A stretch of DNA of 64,000 bases from Kineococcus rhizosphaerae (GTDB lineage Bacteria > Actinomycetota > Actinomycetes > Actinomycetales > Kineococcaceae): positions 496,001-560,000 of the forward strand of contig NZ_PVZF01000001.1 of the NCBI RefSeq assembly GCF_003002055.1, in the 5' to 3' direction. The position numbers and the translations under genes are program-made. Each line of letters opens with the position of its first letter. Within the stretch, counting starts at the first letter, position 1. The notes beneath the pieces were generated by a model, which ran no database searches, was not told where the DNA came from, and was given only the letters and a program-made list of their open reading frames with translations. Of this stretch, positions 44,447-52,367 are shown one piece after another.

Positions 44447-44983
44447 CTACTCGGCGGTCCCGGTGAACTCGTGCTTGGAGAAGCTGTGGTCCATGGGGAG
44501 TACCTCGACGTCGCCGGTCGGCTTCTCCCCGACCCACGGGATGTGCTGCTCGCTGACGAAGGGCACGGGGTGGACCTCCTTGAAGTACCACCGGCCGTCG
44601 ATCTTCGTCAGGAGGTTGTCCCAGTAGCCGATGCCGAAAACGAACGTCGCCATGTAGTCGACCGCGTACTGGGGAATGTGGAAGAAGGCCCGCGCGCGCA
44701 CGTCGTCGCCCTCGGGAGTCAGCTGGAGGTGGCTCAGCAGGTGCAGGCGGCCGAAGAACGCGTTCTTGCGCCCGTACCAGAGGTGGTAGATCTCGTTGGC
44801 GATCGCCTCGTGGCCGACGTTGCGCACGCCACCCACGGAGGACAGCCAACCGTCCTCGGTGAAGCACTCCAGGAAGTTCTCGGTGTCACCCGTGTCGAGA
44901 GCCCACGCGTAGCGCGCGAACAGTTCCTGGATCTTGAAGCGGTCTTCGACCGAGATCTCGTCGTAGTAGACCTTGTCTGCCAT
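44447..44983 (-). CDS. SnoaL/NTF2-like protein
   Basis: A 178-residue NTF2-fold protein of the SnoaL-like_4 type: EDRFKIQELFARYAWALDTGD, FTEDGWLSS, the AHLWYGRKNAF-like middle, and IDGRWYFKEVHPVPF near the end. Such proteins can be isomerases, hydratases, lyases or non-catalytic ligand binders. A two-ring-substrate gamma-formaldehyde lyase (LdpA) of lignin dimer breakdown has this fold, which is of interest given the cleavage enzymes nearby; no direct proof. ATG with GGAG about 9-10 nt upstream. It is the first gene after operator site B. Confidence 0.8.
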   Translation of the reverse strand: MADKVYYDEISVEDRFKIQELFARYAWALDTGDTENFLECFTEDGWLSSVGGVRNVGHEAIANEIYHLWYGRKNAFFGRLHLLSHLQLTPEGDDVRARAFFHIPQYAVDYMATFVFGIGYWDNLLTKIDGRWYFKEVHPVPFVSEQHIPWVGEKPTGDVEVLPMDHSFSKHEFTGTAE

Positions 44984-45038
44984 TGCTCGTCTCCTCATCG
45001 AGATGCACTGCGGAACGTCGTGCATCGCAGACGCCCGA

Positions 45039-45072
45039 ACTGTACTGGACTGAACTGTACTTAGAGTCCAGT
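45039..45072. promoter_or_regulatory. Operator site B upstream of the NTF2-like/ALDH operon
   Basis: Contains the 8-3-8 dyad ACTGTACT-TAG-AGTCCAGT (45054-45072) plus two further half-sites at a 10-bp step (45039, 45049). It lies 55-90 bases upstream of the ATG at 44983. Confidence 0.68.
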
Positions 45073-45084
45073 TCACTGTCAACG

Positions 45085-45117
45085 GCGGCGCCGGCCCCCT
45101 GCGGGAGCCGGCGCCGC
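45085..45117. terminator. Terminator after the ABC transporter operon
   Basis: 11-bp perfect arms GCGGCGCCGGC (45085-45095) and complement (45107-45117), 11-base loop, just beyond the stop of the ABC ATPase gene. Confidence 0.75.
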
Positions 45118-45124
45118 GGGTTCC

Positions 45125-45916
45125 TCAGACGTTCTGGGCCTGGGCCTCGTAGCCGGCCTGGACGCTCGCCCCCGTGATCCAGGAGACGACCTGGTCCTTG
45201 TCGGTGTCCTTCGTCCGGACGTCGGCGACCTTGCGCCCGCGGTTCAGCACGACCATCCGGTGCGCGACGCTCTCCGCCAGCGGCAGGTTGTGCGTCACGA
45301 CGACGATCGCGGTCCCCCGCTCGGCGAGCCGCACGATCAGGTCCTCCACGAGCGCGGTCTGCTCGTGACCGAGGGCCGCGGTGGGTTCGTCCATGAGGAG
45401 CACGCCCCCCTGCCCGAGGCGGGCGGCCGCCCGGGCGATCGCGACGACCTGACGCTGTCCACCGGAGAGCATCTCCACCGGCCTGGTCACGGGGGCGGTC
45501 CGCACACCGAGGGCGTCCAGCTCCCGCTGCGAATCGGCCCGCATCGCCTTGCGGTCGATGAAGCCGAGCCAGCCGAGCACGCCCCGCCGCACCGGCTCGA
45601 GGCCGAGCGAGAGGTTCGTCGCGATGTCCATCGCGTCCACGAGCGCGAGGTCCTGGTAGACCATCTGCACGCCCGCCTCGGCGGCGTCCCGCGGCCCCCG
45701 GAAGGCGTGCTCGGTCCCGTGCACCCGGATGGTCCCCCCGGTGGGGCGGTGCGCCCCGGACATCACCTTGAGCAGGGTCGACTTCCCGGCGCCGTTGTCG
45801 CCCAGGAGGGCGACGACCTCACCCGGCGCGACGCTGACGCTGACGCCGTCGAGGGCCCGCAGGAAGCCGTAGTGGACGCTGATGTCCGCGAGTTCGAAAG
45901 CCGGTCCCGTCGTCAC
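45125..45916 (-). CDS. ABC transporter ATP-binding protein (sugar-type, single nucleotide-binding domain)
   Basis: A 263-residue ABC ATPase: Walker A GDNGAGKST, Q loop VYQDLALVD, signature LSGGQRQVVAIARA, Walker B GVLLMDEPTAAL and the switch His in VVVTHNL. It is closest in style to the RbsA/XylG/MglA group but has one nucleotide-binding domain instead of the usual two (about 500 residues), so the functional unit should be a homodimer. GTG start overlapping the permease stop by 4 bases (GTGA). It energises uptake with the permease and lipoprotein upstream. Confidence 0.92.
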   Translation of the reverse strand: MTTGPAFELADISVHYGFLRALDGVSVSVAPGEVVALLGDNGAGKSTLLKVMSGAHRPTGGTIRVHGTEHAFRGPRDAAEAGVQMVYQDLALVDAMDIATNLSLGLEPVRRGVLGWLGFIDRKAMRADSQRELDALGVRTAPVTRPVEMLSGGQRQVVAIARAAARLGQGGVLLMDEPTAALGHEQTALVEDLIVRLAERGTAIVVVTHNLPLAESVAHRMVVLNRGRKVADVRTKDTDKDQVVSWITGASVQAGYEAQAQNV

Positions 45917-46953
45917 GACCGTCGCCCCCTTCCGGATCCGCCGCCGGACTGCAACAGCCGCGAGATCGAGTCGCTGGTGCCCTTGTTCAACGCGAGCGCA
46001 CCGATGAGCAGCACCCCGGTGGCGATCGTCGCCCAGTAGGTCTGGACCGCGGAGATCAGCAGGCCGGCGCTGATCGTGGCCAGCACCACGGTCCCCAGGA
46101 ACACCTTCGGCAGGCTGCCCCGGCCGCCGGTGAAGGGGACGCCGGCCAGCGCGACGGCGGTGAGGGCCGTGAAGATGACGCCGGTGCTGGCCCCCGGCTG
46201 GGCGATGCTGATGTACGAGGCGTTCACGATGCCGCCGACCGCCGCGCAGACGGAGGAGATCACGAAGGCGAGCACCCGGTAGAAGTTCGTGCGCAGCCCG
46301 ACCCGCCGCGCGCCCTCGACGTTCCCCCCGACGGCGAGCAGCCTGGTGCCGACCCGGGTGTACTTGAGCATGACCGTCAGGGCGAGGAAGAGCGCCACCG
46401 CGATGTAGACCGGGGCGGGGATCCCGGCGTACCGCTGGGTCCCCAGGAAGGACAGCTGCGTCAGGCCGGTGATGTCGACACCGCCCGCGAGGACCAGGGC
46501 CGCCCCGGTGAGCACGCTGAGCATGCCGATGGTGACGATCAACGGGTCGAAACCCCGGATGGTGATGAGGCCGTTCACCGTCCCGACGACGACCCCGACG
46601 AGGAGTCCGACGACGAGCGCGCACCAGACAGGCACCCCGGCCTTCACCAGCAGCGCGACGCCCACCCCGACCACGGCCGCCGTACCGGGGACCGAGAGGT
46701 CCAGGACCCCGGTCATCACCCCGATGGCGAGGCCGGCGGCGAAGAGCGACGTCAGCGCGGCCGTGTTCAGGACGCTGACCCCCGTGCCCACGGTGAAGAA
46801 GTACGGCGCCCCCGTCACGCTGAACACGGCGATCAGGAGGACCCAGAGGATGAGCAGCCCCTGGTCCCGGACGAAGATCAGCGCGGTGACCCGCGGGGGC
46901 AGCCGATGGCTGTCTCCCCCCACGTGCACGGTTGCCGGTGAGATGACTGCCAT
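45913..46953 (-). CDS. ABC transporter permease (RbsC/BPD_transp_2 family)
   Basis: A 346-residue membrane protein with about 8-10 helices. FAAGLAIGVMTGVLDLSVPGTAAVVGV and GTVNGLITIRGFDPLIVTIGMLSVLTGAALVL are typical of the ribose/xylose-type permease family, and the YTRVGTRLLAVGGNVEGARRVGL loop is the ATPase-coupling region. It forms the channel of the uptake system. Spacing to the substrate-binding gene is 6 bases and it overlaps the ATPase gene by 4 bases, so all three form one operon behind site C. Confidence 0.92.
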   Translation of the reverse strand: MAVISPATVHVGGDSHRLPPRVTALIFVRDQGLLILWVLLIAVFSVTGAPYFFTVGTGVSVLNTAALTSLFAAGLAIGVMTGVLDLSVPGTAAVVGVGVALLVKAGVPVWCALVVGLLVGVVVGTVNGLITIRGFDPLIVTIGMLSVLTGAALVLAGGVDITGLTQLSFLGTQRYAGIPAPVYIAVALFLALTVMLKYTRVGTRLLAVGGNVEGARRVGLRTNFYRVLAFVISSVCAAVGGIVNASYISIAQPGASTGVIFTALTAVALAGVPFTGGRGSLPKVFLGTVVLATISAGLLISAVQTYWATIATGVLLIGALALNKGTSDSISRLLQSGGGSGRGRRS

Positions 46954-46959
46954 GACCGC

Positions 46960-47910
46960 CTACTCGGTGATGGTGAAGGGGATGTCGAGGACGGCGCCCT
47001 CGGCCTTCGGATCGGCGATGACCTTCTGCAGGGCCTCCCACCCCGCGGGCACGGCCCCCAGGAAGTCCCACGCGACGATCGAGGTGATCTCGCCGGCCTT
47101 CTGCGCGGTGACCGCGTCCGGTCCCCCACCGCCGAGGACGACGCAGTCGGGCTTCTCGCCGTCCGCCTTGTACGCGTTGATCGCGCCGAGAGCGCCCTCG
47201 TCGGTCAGGGCGATGACGACCTTCGCGTCGGGGTGCGCGATGAGCAGCTGCTTGGTCTGCGTCTGGGCGGTGGCGATGTCGGCGACCTGCGCCTGCCCCA
47301 CCACGTCGACGGAACCGCTGAACGCGGCCTCGGCCGCCTTCTTGGACTCCGCCGTGCCGGGCAACGTGTCCGGTCCGCTGAGCAGGAGCGCCTCGGGGTT
47401 CTGGAGCCCCTTGTCCGTCACGCACTTCGTGACCTGCTCGCCGAGGGCCGTGCCGAACTTGGCGAAGTTCGGCCCCTGGAAGACGACTCCGGGCTGAGGG
47501 CCCGAGAAACCGAGGTCCCCCGGAACCGTCTGCACGAGGATCGGCACGCCGAGCTGCTGAGCGTGCTCCACGAGCGGTTTCGTCGCGGGCCCGGCGACGG
47601 GAGCCACCCACGCGGCCTTGACGCTGCCGTTGTCGAGGGCCTGGGTGACCTGCTGGATCTGCGTGGACGCGTCGTAGTCGCCGTCGATCAGGTCGTACCC
47701 GTACCCAGCCCCGGTCACGGTCCCCTTGAGCTTGTCGCCGGTCTGCGCGAGCACCGGGATCTGCACGCTCGTGGGCGAGTACGCGACCCTTCCCTTCGCC
47801 GACGCCGAGCCGCCACCGGTGGCCGACGTGGCACCGTTCGCGCAGCCCGTGAGGGCCAGCAGCGCGGCGCCTCCGAGAGCGACGACGGCACGTCGGGATG
47901 AGTTCTTCAT
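46960..47910 (-). CDS. RbsB-like substrate-binding lipoprotein
   Basis: A 316-residue periplasmic-binding protein of the sugar-binding (Peripla_BP_4) class. The signal peptide ends in a lipobox LTGCANG (Cys near residue 22), so it is a membrane-anchored lipoprotein on the outer face of the membrane. Blocks such as STQIQQVTQALDNGSVKAAWVAPV and LIAHPDAKVVIALTDEGALGAINAYKADG follow the two-lobe fold. The ligand may be an aromatic compound or glycoside rather than a sugar, judging by the cluster. ATG with AGGAGA 5-6 nt upstream. Operator site C is 51 bases upstream. Confidence 0.9.
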   Translation of the reverse strand: MKNSSRRAVVALGGAALLALTGCANGATSATGGGSASAKGRVAYSPTSVQIPVLAQTGDKLKGTVTGAGYGYDLIDGDYDASTQIQQVTQALDNGSVKAAWVAPVAGPATKPLVEHAQQLGVPILVQTVPGDLGFSGPQPGVVFQGPNFAKFGTALGEQVTKCVTDKGLQNPEALLLSGPDTLPGTAESKKAAEAAFSGSVDVVGQAQVADIATAQTQTKQLLIAHPDAKVVIALTDEGALGAINAYKADGEKPDCVVLGGGGPDAVTAQKAGEITSIVAWDFLGAVPAGWEALQKVIADPKAEGAVLDIPFTITE

Positions 47911-47960
47911 CGAGTCTCCTCTGGGCTGCGTTGCCCGGCTCTTCATCGCTTCGAGACTGA

Positions 47961-47979
47961 ACTGCACTGAACTGTACTG
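47961..47979. promoter_or_regulatory. Operator site C upstream of the ABC transporter operon
   Basis: Two ACTGNACT half-sites as direct repeats 10 bp apart (ACTGCACTGA at 47961, ACTGTACTGA at 47971). It lies about 50 bases upstream of the lipoprotein ATG. It is nearly identical to site D. Confidence 0.65.
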
Positions 47980-48048
47980 AGGGGGGCAGGCCCTGTCAAC
48001 GAACCCGGACGCCCCCCGAGGCCGGCGGGACGACCCGCTCCCCGGCGC

Positions 48049-48067
48049 CTCCCCCACGGGTGGGGAG
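48049..48067. terminator. Short hairpin downstream of the NTF2-like gene at 48096
   Basis: 6-bp arms CTCCCC and GGGGAG around a 7-base loop, 30-47 bases beyond the stop codon. The stem is weak compared with other terminators here. Confidence 0.4.
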
Positions 48068-48095
48068 AACGGCCGATCGGACGCTCAGCCGGGAC

Positions 48096-48527
48096 TCAGA
48101 GCCCGAGCCCGCCCCGGGTCTTGGGCGCGGCGTCCCAGTGCTCGGCCAGGCGACCGTCCTCCACGCGCCACAGGTCGAACCAGTAGCTGCGGTACGTTCC
48201 GCCCGGGTTGTCCGGGTCGGGCAGGTCGCGGCTGATCATCTGCACGACGAAGTCACCCTCCGCGACCATCACCGGGGGTTCGGGCGACGGCCGCATGGCC
48301 GCCCTCGCCGCGGCGCCCGCCTCGGACTTGGCGAACGCGATGATCGCGTCGGCTCCGGAGGGGATGTCCGGGTTGTGCTGGACGTACTCCGGGGTCACGT
48401 AGTCACGGGCCTGATCGGCCCGGTCGGGGTCGAGGAGCAGTTCCATCAGTTTCAGCACCGTGGCCTTGTTGGCCTCGAGCCTGTCGGCCTCGGGGTCGTT
48501 CCCCGCTCGTTCGTCCTGCACCACCAC
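48096..48527 (-). CDS. SnoaL-like (NTF2-fold) protein, second copy in the cluster
   Basis: A 143-residue NTF2-fold protein: NKATVLKLMELLLDPDRADQAR, a YVTPEYVQHNPDIPSGADAI block and DFVVQMISRDLPDPDNPGGTYRSYWFDLWRVEDGRLAEHWDA. This pattern (QHNP..., W.FDLWRVEDGRLAEHWD) is typical of SnoaL-like aldol-condensation/ester-cyclase proteins of unknown exact role. The GTG start is the first of three consecutive GTG codons and has GGAGGAG 6 nt upstream. Operator site D is about 80 bases upstream, so it is its own transcription unit under the TetR motif. It is not closely related to the NTF2 protein at 44447. Confidence 0.8.
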   Translation of the reverse strand: MVVQDERAGNDPEADRLEANKATVLKLMELLLDPDRADQARDYVTPEYVQHNPDIPSGADAIIAFAKSEAGAAARAAMRPSPEPPVMVAEGDFVVQMISRDLPDPDNPGGTYRSYWFDLWRVEDGRLAEHWDAAPKTRGGLGL

Positions 48528-48608
48528 GTCGATCTCCTCCTTGAAGCGGTCGGTCGCGCCGGCCGCACGAACGTCGTCGCGCGTCGCCCACCCCCGCGAC
48601 GGCTGGAA

Positions 48609-48627
48609 ACTGCACCTGACCGTACTG
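48609..48627. promoter_or_regulatory. Operator site D upstream of the NTF2-like gene
   Basis: Direct half-sites 10 bp apart, ACTGCACC at 48609 and ACCGTACT at 48619; 17 of 19 positions equal site C. Confidence 0.58.
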
Positions 48628-48824
48628 CGCCGGTTCCGCGGTCCACGCGGACGGCTCCGTGCCCCCCGTGCGCGGTGACGGGGTCGAGGTTCCCGGACGG
48701 CCGGCGCCGCCGGCAGACCCGTTCAGGTGGTTCGGCGCCGGCGACGCGGACGTCCGCGACCCACCCCCGCGACCCTCGCCGGGGTTCCGGTGACCTCTTC
48801 CGTAGCGTCCCACTTCTCAGGTAC

Positions 48825-48848
48825 GGTTGTCCATCATTCAGGACAACC
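48825..48848. promoter_or_regulatory. Perfect inverted repeat upstream of the FAD hydroxylase operon
   Basis: GGTTGTCC, 8-base spacer, GGACAACC, ending 42 bases before the GTG at 48891. The position is that of an operator for the hydroxylase/dioxygenase operon. IclR, PucR or another regulator could bind; no second copy was found in the window. Confidence 0.6.
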
Positions 48849-48890
48849 GAGTCGGACGGGTGACCCCCGGCTCTTCGAGGACACGAGGAC

Positions 48891-50534
48891 GTGACCGTGG
48901 GCAACCCGTCGGACCCCCAGGTCCTGATCGTCGGCGCCGGCCCCGTCGGCATGACGGCGGCGGTCCTGCTCGCCGCCCAGGACATCCCCGTCCTGCTGGT
49001 CGAGAAGAACCTCACGACCGCGGACGAACCGAAGGCCATCAGCCTCGACGACGAGTCGTTGCGGGTCTACCAGCGCGCCGGCGTCGCCGACCGGGTGCTC
49101 TCGGTCATCGTGCCGGGCACCGGAACCACCTACTACGGTGCCGACGGGACGAAGTTGTTCCACGGAGGCGCGAGCGTCCCGTTCCGCGTGGGCTTCCCGT
49201 TCAAGAACCCCTTCGCCCAGCCCGACCTGGAACGGGTCCTGAGGGCCGTCCTGGAGCACCACCCCCTGGTCGACCTGCGCTTCGGCACCCGCATGCTCGA
49301 GCTCTCGCAGGACCGCGACGGCGTGAGGGCCCGGCTGCGCGGCCCGCACGGGGACGAGCACGTCGCCGCCGGCTACGTGCTGGGGGCCGACGGCGGCCGG
49401 TCGCACACACGGTCCCAGCTGGGCATCACCATGCAGGGCCGCAGCCACGACGACGTGTGGCTGGTCGTCGACTGCACCGGGGACCACCACCGCGAGCGGT
49501 ACGGGATGCACCACGGCGACCCCCGGCGACCGCACGTCATCGTCCCCGGGCTGGACGGGCGGTGCCGGTACGAGTTCCGGCTCCTCCCCGGCGAGGGCGG
49601 CCCGACGGACTCCCCGTCCTTCGAGCTCATCGAGCGGCTCCTGCGGCCCCACCGCCCGATCACCCCGGACCAGGTGGAACGGGCCGTCGCGTACCGGTTC
49701 CACGGCCTGAACGCCACCACCTGGCAGAACGGCCGGGGTTTCCTGCTCGGCGACGCCGCGCACATGATGCCCCCGTTCGCCGGCCAGGGCCTGAACTCCG
49801 GCATCCGCGACGCGGCGAACCTCACCTGGAAGCTCGCCGCGGTCCTGCGCGGTGAGGCGGACCCCGCGCTGCTCGACACGTACACGCCCGAGCGGCGCCC
49901 GCACGCCGACGCGGTCATCCGCAGTTCCGAACGGCTGGGCCGGGTGGTGATGACCACCCATCCCCGCGTGGCGGCCCACCGCGACGCCGTCGTCCGTCGT
50001 GCCCTCGACACCGAACAGGGACGGCGGTTCTTCGAGGGGATGGGCTACCGGCCGAGCACGCGCATCACCCAGGGCCTGGTGGGCGACCCGGCCGGCCACC
50101 CGCTCACCGGGTGCACGCTGGGACGCCCCACCGTCTTCGACTTCCGCCGGCACCTGCTGGTGCCGCTGGACGACCTGAGCCCGGACCGCTGGACGCTCGT
50201 GGGCTCCGGCATCGGGCACGACCCCGGCGGCAGGGCGTGGCGCACCGCACTGGCCGCCGTCGAGGACCTGCGCGTGCAGGCGGTCGACGTCCCGCTGGAC
50301 GACGACGTCCACCCGCGCCCGGACGAGGTCGCCATCGCCCTGGACGTCGACGGGCGCCTGCAGGACGAGTTCGGCCCGGCCCGGGGCCGGTTCGTGCTCG
50401 TCCGTCCCGACCGGGTCGTGGCCCTGGTCGCCGAACCGACGGACTTCGCCGCCGCGGTCAACGCCGTGGTGGCCCCCTTCGCGCGGGGGCACCTCGCTCC
50501 CGCCCGGTCGACGCCGAACCCGGCCGACCGCTGA
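48891..50534 (+). CDS. FAD-dependent aromatic-ring monooxygenase (MhpA/PheA-like)
   Basis: A 547-residue class A flavoprotein hydroxylase: dinucleotide motif VGAGPVGMTAA (about residues 14-24), GADGGRSHTRSQL (the DG motif for NAD(P)H and FAD) and FAD-ribityl motif LGDAAHMMPPFAGQGLNSG. The C-terminal thioredoxin-like domain (about 400-545) is present, as in phenol and 3-hydroxyphenylpropionate hydroxylases. It would add an ortho hydroxyl to a phenolic acid, giving a catechol. It is the first gene of a plus-strand operon, followed by the extradiol dioxygenase after 19 bases, which supplies the expected next reaction. GTG start. Confidence 0.92.
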   Translation: MTVGNPSDPQVLIVGAGPVGMTAAVLLAAQDIPVLLVEKNLTTADEPKAISLDDESLRVYQRAGVADRVLSVIVPGTGTTYYGADGTKLFHGGASVPFRVGFPFKNPFAQPDLERVLRAVLEHHPLVDLRFGTRMLELSQDRDGVRARLRGPHGDEHVAAGYVLGADGGRSHTRSQLGITMQGRSHDDVWLVVDCTGDHHRERYGMHHGDPRRPHVIVPGLDGRCRYEFRLLPGEGGPTDSPSFELIERLLRPHRPITPDQVERAVAYRFHGLNATTWQNGRGFLLGDAAHMMPPFAGQGLNSGIRDAANLTWKLAAVLRGEADPALLDTYTPERRPHADAVIRSSERLGRVVMTTHPRVAAHRDAVVRRALDTEQGRRFFEGMGYRPSTRITQGLVGDPAGHPLTGCTLGRPTVFDFRRHLLVPLDDLSPDRWTLVGSGIGHDPGGRAWRTALAAVEDLRVQAVDVPLDDDVHPRPDEVAIALDVDGRLQDEFGPARGRFVLVRPDRVVALVAEPTDFAAAVNAVVAPFARGHLAPARSTPNPADR

Positions 50535-50553
50535 CCTCCCGAGAGGAACCCCC

Positions 50554-51486
50554 GTGGAACGACCGCTTCGCGTGACCCTGGCCGAGGGTGCCGCGGCCGG
50601 TGCCCTGCACCGGACCGCCGTGTCGCACATCGGCTTCTCCGTCCCCGACCTGACCGCGGCGGTGGACTTCTACACGCGCGTCCTGGGGATGGCCCGCCAC
50701 CGCGACGGCGCGGGGGGTGACGTGCGCCTCGGCTGGGGCGCCGGCCACCACGTCCTGTCGCTGCGCGAAGGACCGCAGACCCTGACCCACTACGGTTTCG
50801 AGGTCCGTGACGAGGACGGGCTGGACGGCATCCGCGAGCGCCTGGGCGAAGCCGGAGTCGACCACCACGACCTCGACGCGGATTGGGTCGACGAGGCCGT
50901 CGGCCGGCCGGACGGGATCTCGGTCACCGACCCCGACGGGAACACCGTCCACTTCCACTCCCCCGTCCGCCGGCACGGCGAGAACGCCGCCGACCCCGGC
51001 CGGCGGCCCATCAAGTTCCAGCACACCACCGTCGGGACCGCCGACCTGGCCCGGCTGGTCGGGTTCTTCGTCGACGTCGTCGGGTTCCGCATCTCCGACC
51101 AGCTGGCCGACGGCAGGTTCGCCTGGCTGCGCAGCGACAAGGACCACCACACCCTGGCGGTCGTCGAGACCGGCCGCGGCGGGGACATCGACCACTACAG
51201 CTACGACCTGTCCGAGTGGGAGGACTTCAAGTCCTGGTGCGACCGGCTGACCGAGCTGGACGTCCCGGTGACCTGGGGACCGGGACGGCACGGGCCGGGC
51301 AACAACCTGTTCGTCTTCTTCGACGACCCCGCCGGCAACCACATCGAGCTGTCGGCGGAGATGGAGAAGTTCTACGACGACCGCGTCCAGTACGTCCCCC
51401 GGCGCTGGACCCCGGCGCCGCAGACGGTCAACCTCTGGGGCGGGCAGACCCCGACCTGGCGCCGCACGAGCGAGAGCAGCATCTGA
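50554..51486 (+). CDS. Extradiol (meta-cleavage) catechol dioxygenase, VOC fold
   Basis: A 310-residue two-domain type I extradiol dioxygenase. The Fe(II) ligands can be placed at His157 (FQHTTVG), His214 (IDHYSYD) and Glu265 (NHIELSA), with spacing close to BphC (146/210/260). The N-terminal VOC domain (about 22-140) lacks the metal set, as usual. It opens a catechol ring next to the hydroxyls. It starts 19 bases after the hydroxylase and its stop overlaps the hydrolase ATG, consistent with a hydroxylate-cleave-hydrolyse sequence. Confidence 0.93.
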   Translation: MERPLRVTLAEGAAAGALHRTAVSHIGFSVPDLTAAVDFYTRVLGMARHRDGAGGDVRLGWGAGHHVLSLREGPQTLTHYGFEVRDEDGLDGIRERLGEAGVDHHDLDADWVDEAVGRPDGISVTDPDGNTVHFHSPVRRHGENAADPGRRPIKFQHTTVGTADLARLVGFFVDVVGFRISDQLADGRFAWLRSDKDHHTLAVVETGRGGDIDHYSYDLSEWEDFKSWCDRLTELDVPVTWGPGRHGPGNNLFVFFDDPAGNHIELSAEMEKFYDDRVQYVPRRWTPAPQTVNLWGGQTPTWRRTSESSI

Positions 51487-52310
51487 TGGCCTGGGTCAGC
51501 TACCGCCGGGACGGTCAGGACGGCGTCGGCGTGCTGGACGGTGACCACGTCGTCCCGCTGCGCGGGCTGAGGCGCATCGACGCGACGACGGACGTCGAGG
51601 CCCTGCTCGCCGCCGAGCCCGACCCCGCGAGCAGGACCGCCGTGGCGGAGGTGGAGCTGCTGCCGGCCTCACCGGCGCCCTCGAAGGTGTTCTGCGTCGG
51701 CCTGAACTACGACGAGCACGTCAACGAGACCGGCCGGGAGCTGCCGACGTACCCGGTGCTGTTCCCCAAGTACGCCTCCAGCCTCATCGCGGCCGACCGG
51801 GACATCCCCGTCCCCCCCGAGTCGCACCAGGTCGACTACGAGGCCGAGCTCGCCGTGGTCGTCGGCCGGCCCGGCCGGCGCATCGCGAAGGCCGACGCCC
51901 TGGACCACGTCCTGGGCTACTCGGTGGCCAACGACGTCACGATGCGCGACTACCAGTACAAGACCCACCAGTGGCTGCAGGGCAAGGCGTGGGACGGGTG
52001 CACGCCGCTGGGGCCCTGGCTGGTGCGTCCCGACGAGGTGGACCTGCGCCGCGCCGGCATCCGCACCGTCGTGGACGGCGTGACGGTGCAGGAGTCGGAC
52101 CTGTCCAAGCTGATCTTCGACGTCCCCACCCTCATCAGCGTCGTCTCCGAGTTCACGGCGCTGAACACCGGTGACGTCATCCTGACCGGTACTCCGGGTG
52201 GGGTGGGGTACCGGCGGGACCCGCAGCTCTTCCTGCACCCTGGGACGAAGGTCAGCGTCGAGGTCGACGGCGTGGGGCGGATCGACAGCCTCGTCGTCGC
52301 CGAGCGCTGA
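51486..52310 (+). CDS. Fumarylacetoacetate hydrolase-family protein
   Basis: A 274-residue FAH-fold protein: KVFCVGLNYDEHVNETGRE, PQ-type FPKYASSLI, the metal-site VDYEAELAVVVGRPGR, NDVTMRDYQ, GKAWDGCTPLGPWL and LTGTPGGVGYRRDP. The family includes hydrolases and decarboxylases acting on ring-cleavage products (2-hydroxy-dienoates, acylpyruvates). Which one cannot be read from sequence. Its ATG overlaps the TGA of the dioxygenase gene. It is the third gene of the ring-opening operon. Confidence 0.9.
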   Translation: MAWVSYRRDGQDGVGVLDGDHVVPLRGLRRIDATTDVEALLAAEPDPASRTAVAEVELLPASPAPSKVFCVGLNYDEHVNETGRELPTYPVLFPKYASSLIAADRDIPVPPESHQVDYEAELAVVVGRPGRRIAKADALDHVLGYSVANDVTMRDYQYKTHQWLQGKAWDGCTPLGPWLVRPDEVDLRRAGIRTVVDGVTVQESDLSKLIFDVPTLISVVSEFTALNTGDVILTGTPGGVGYRRDPQLFLHPGTKVSVEVDGVGRIDSLVVAER

Positions 52311-52367
52311 CCGGTCGGGGTGGCAGGCTGAGCCGCCCCGGACCGGGCACGAGGGCAGGAGGAGAGC

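Larger units (their letters stand above)
48528..48890. other. Divergent intergenic region with two control elements
   Basis: 363 bases between the NTF2-like gene (minus) and the FAD hydroxylase (plus). It holds operator site D (48609-48627) and a perfect inverted repeat at 48825-48848. I see no gene in it. Confidence 0.6.
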
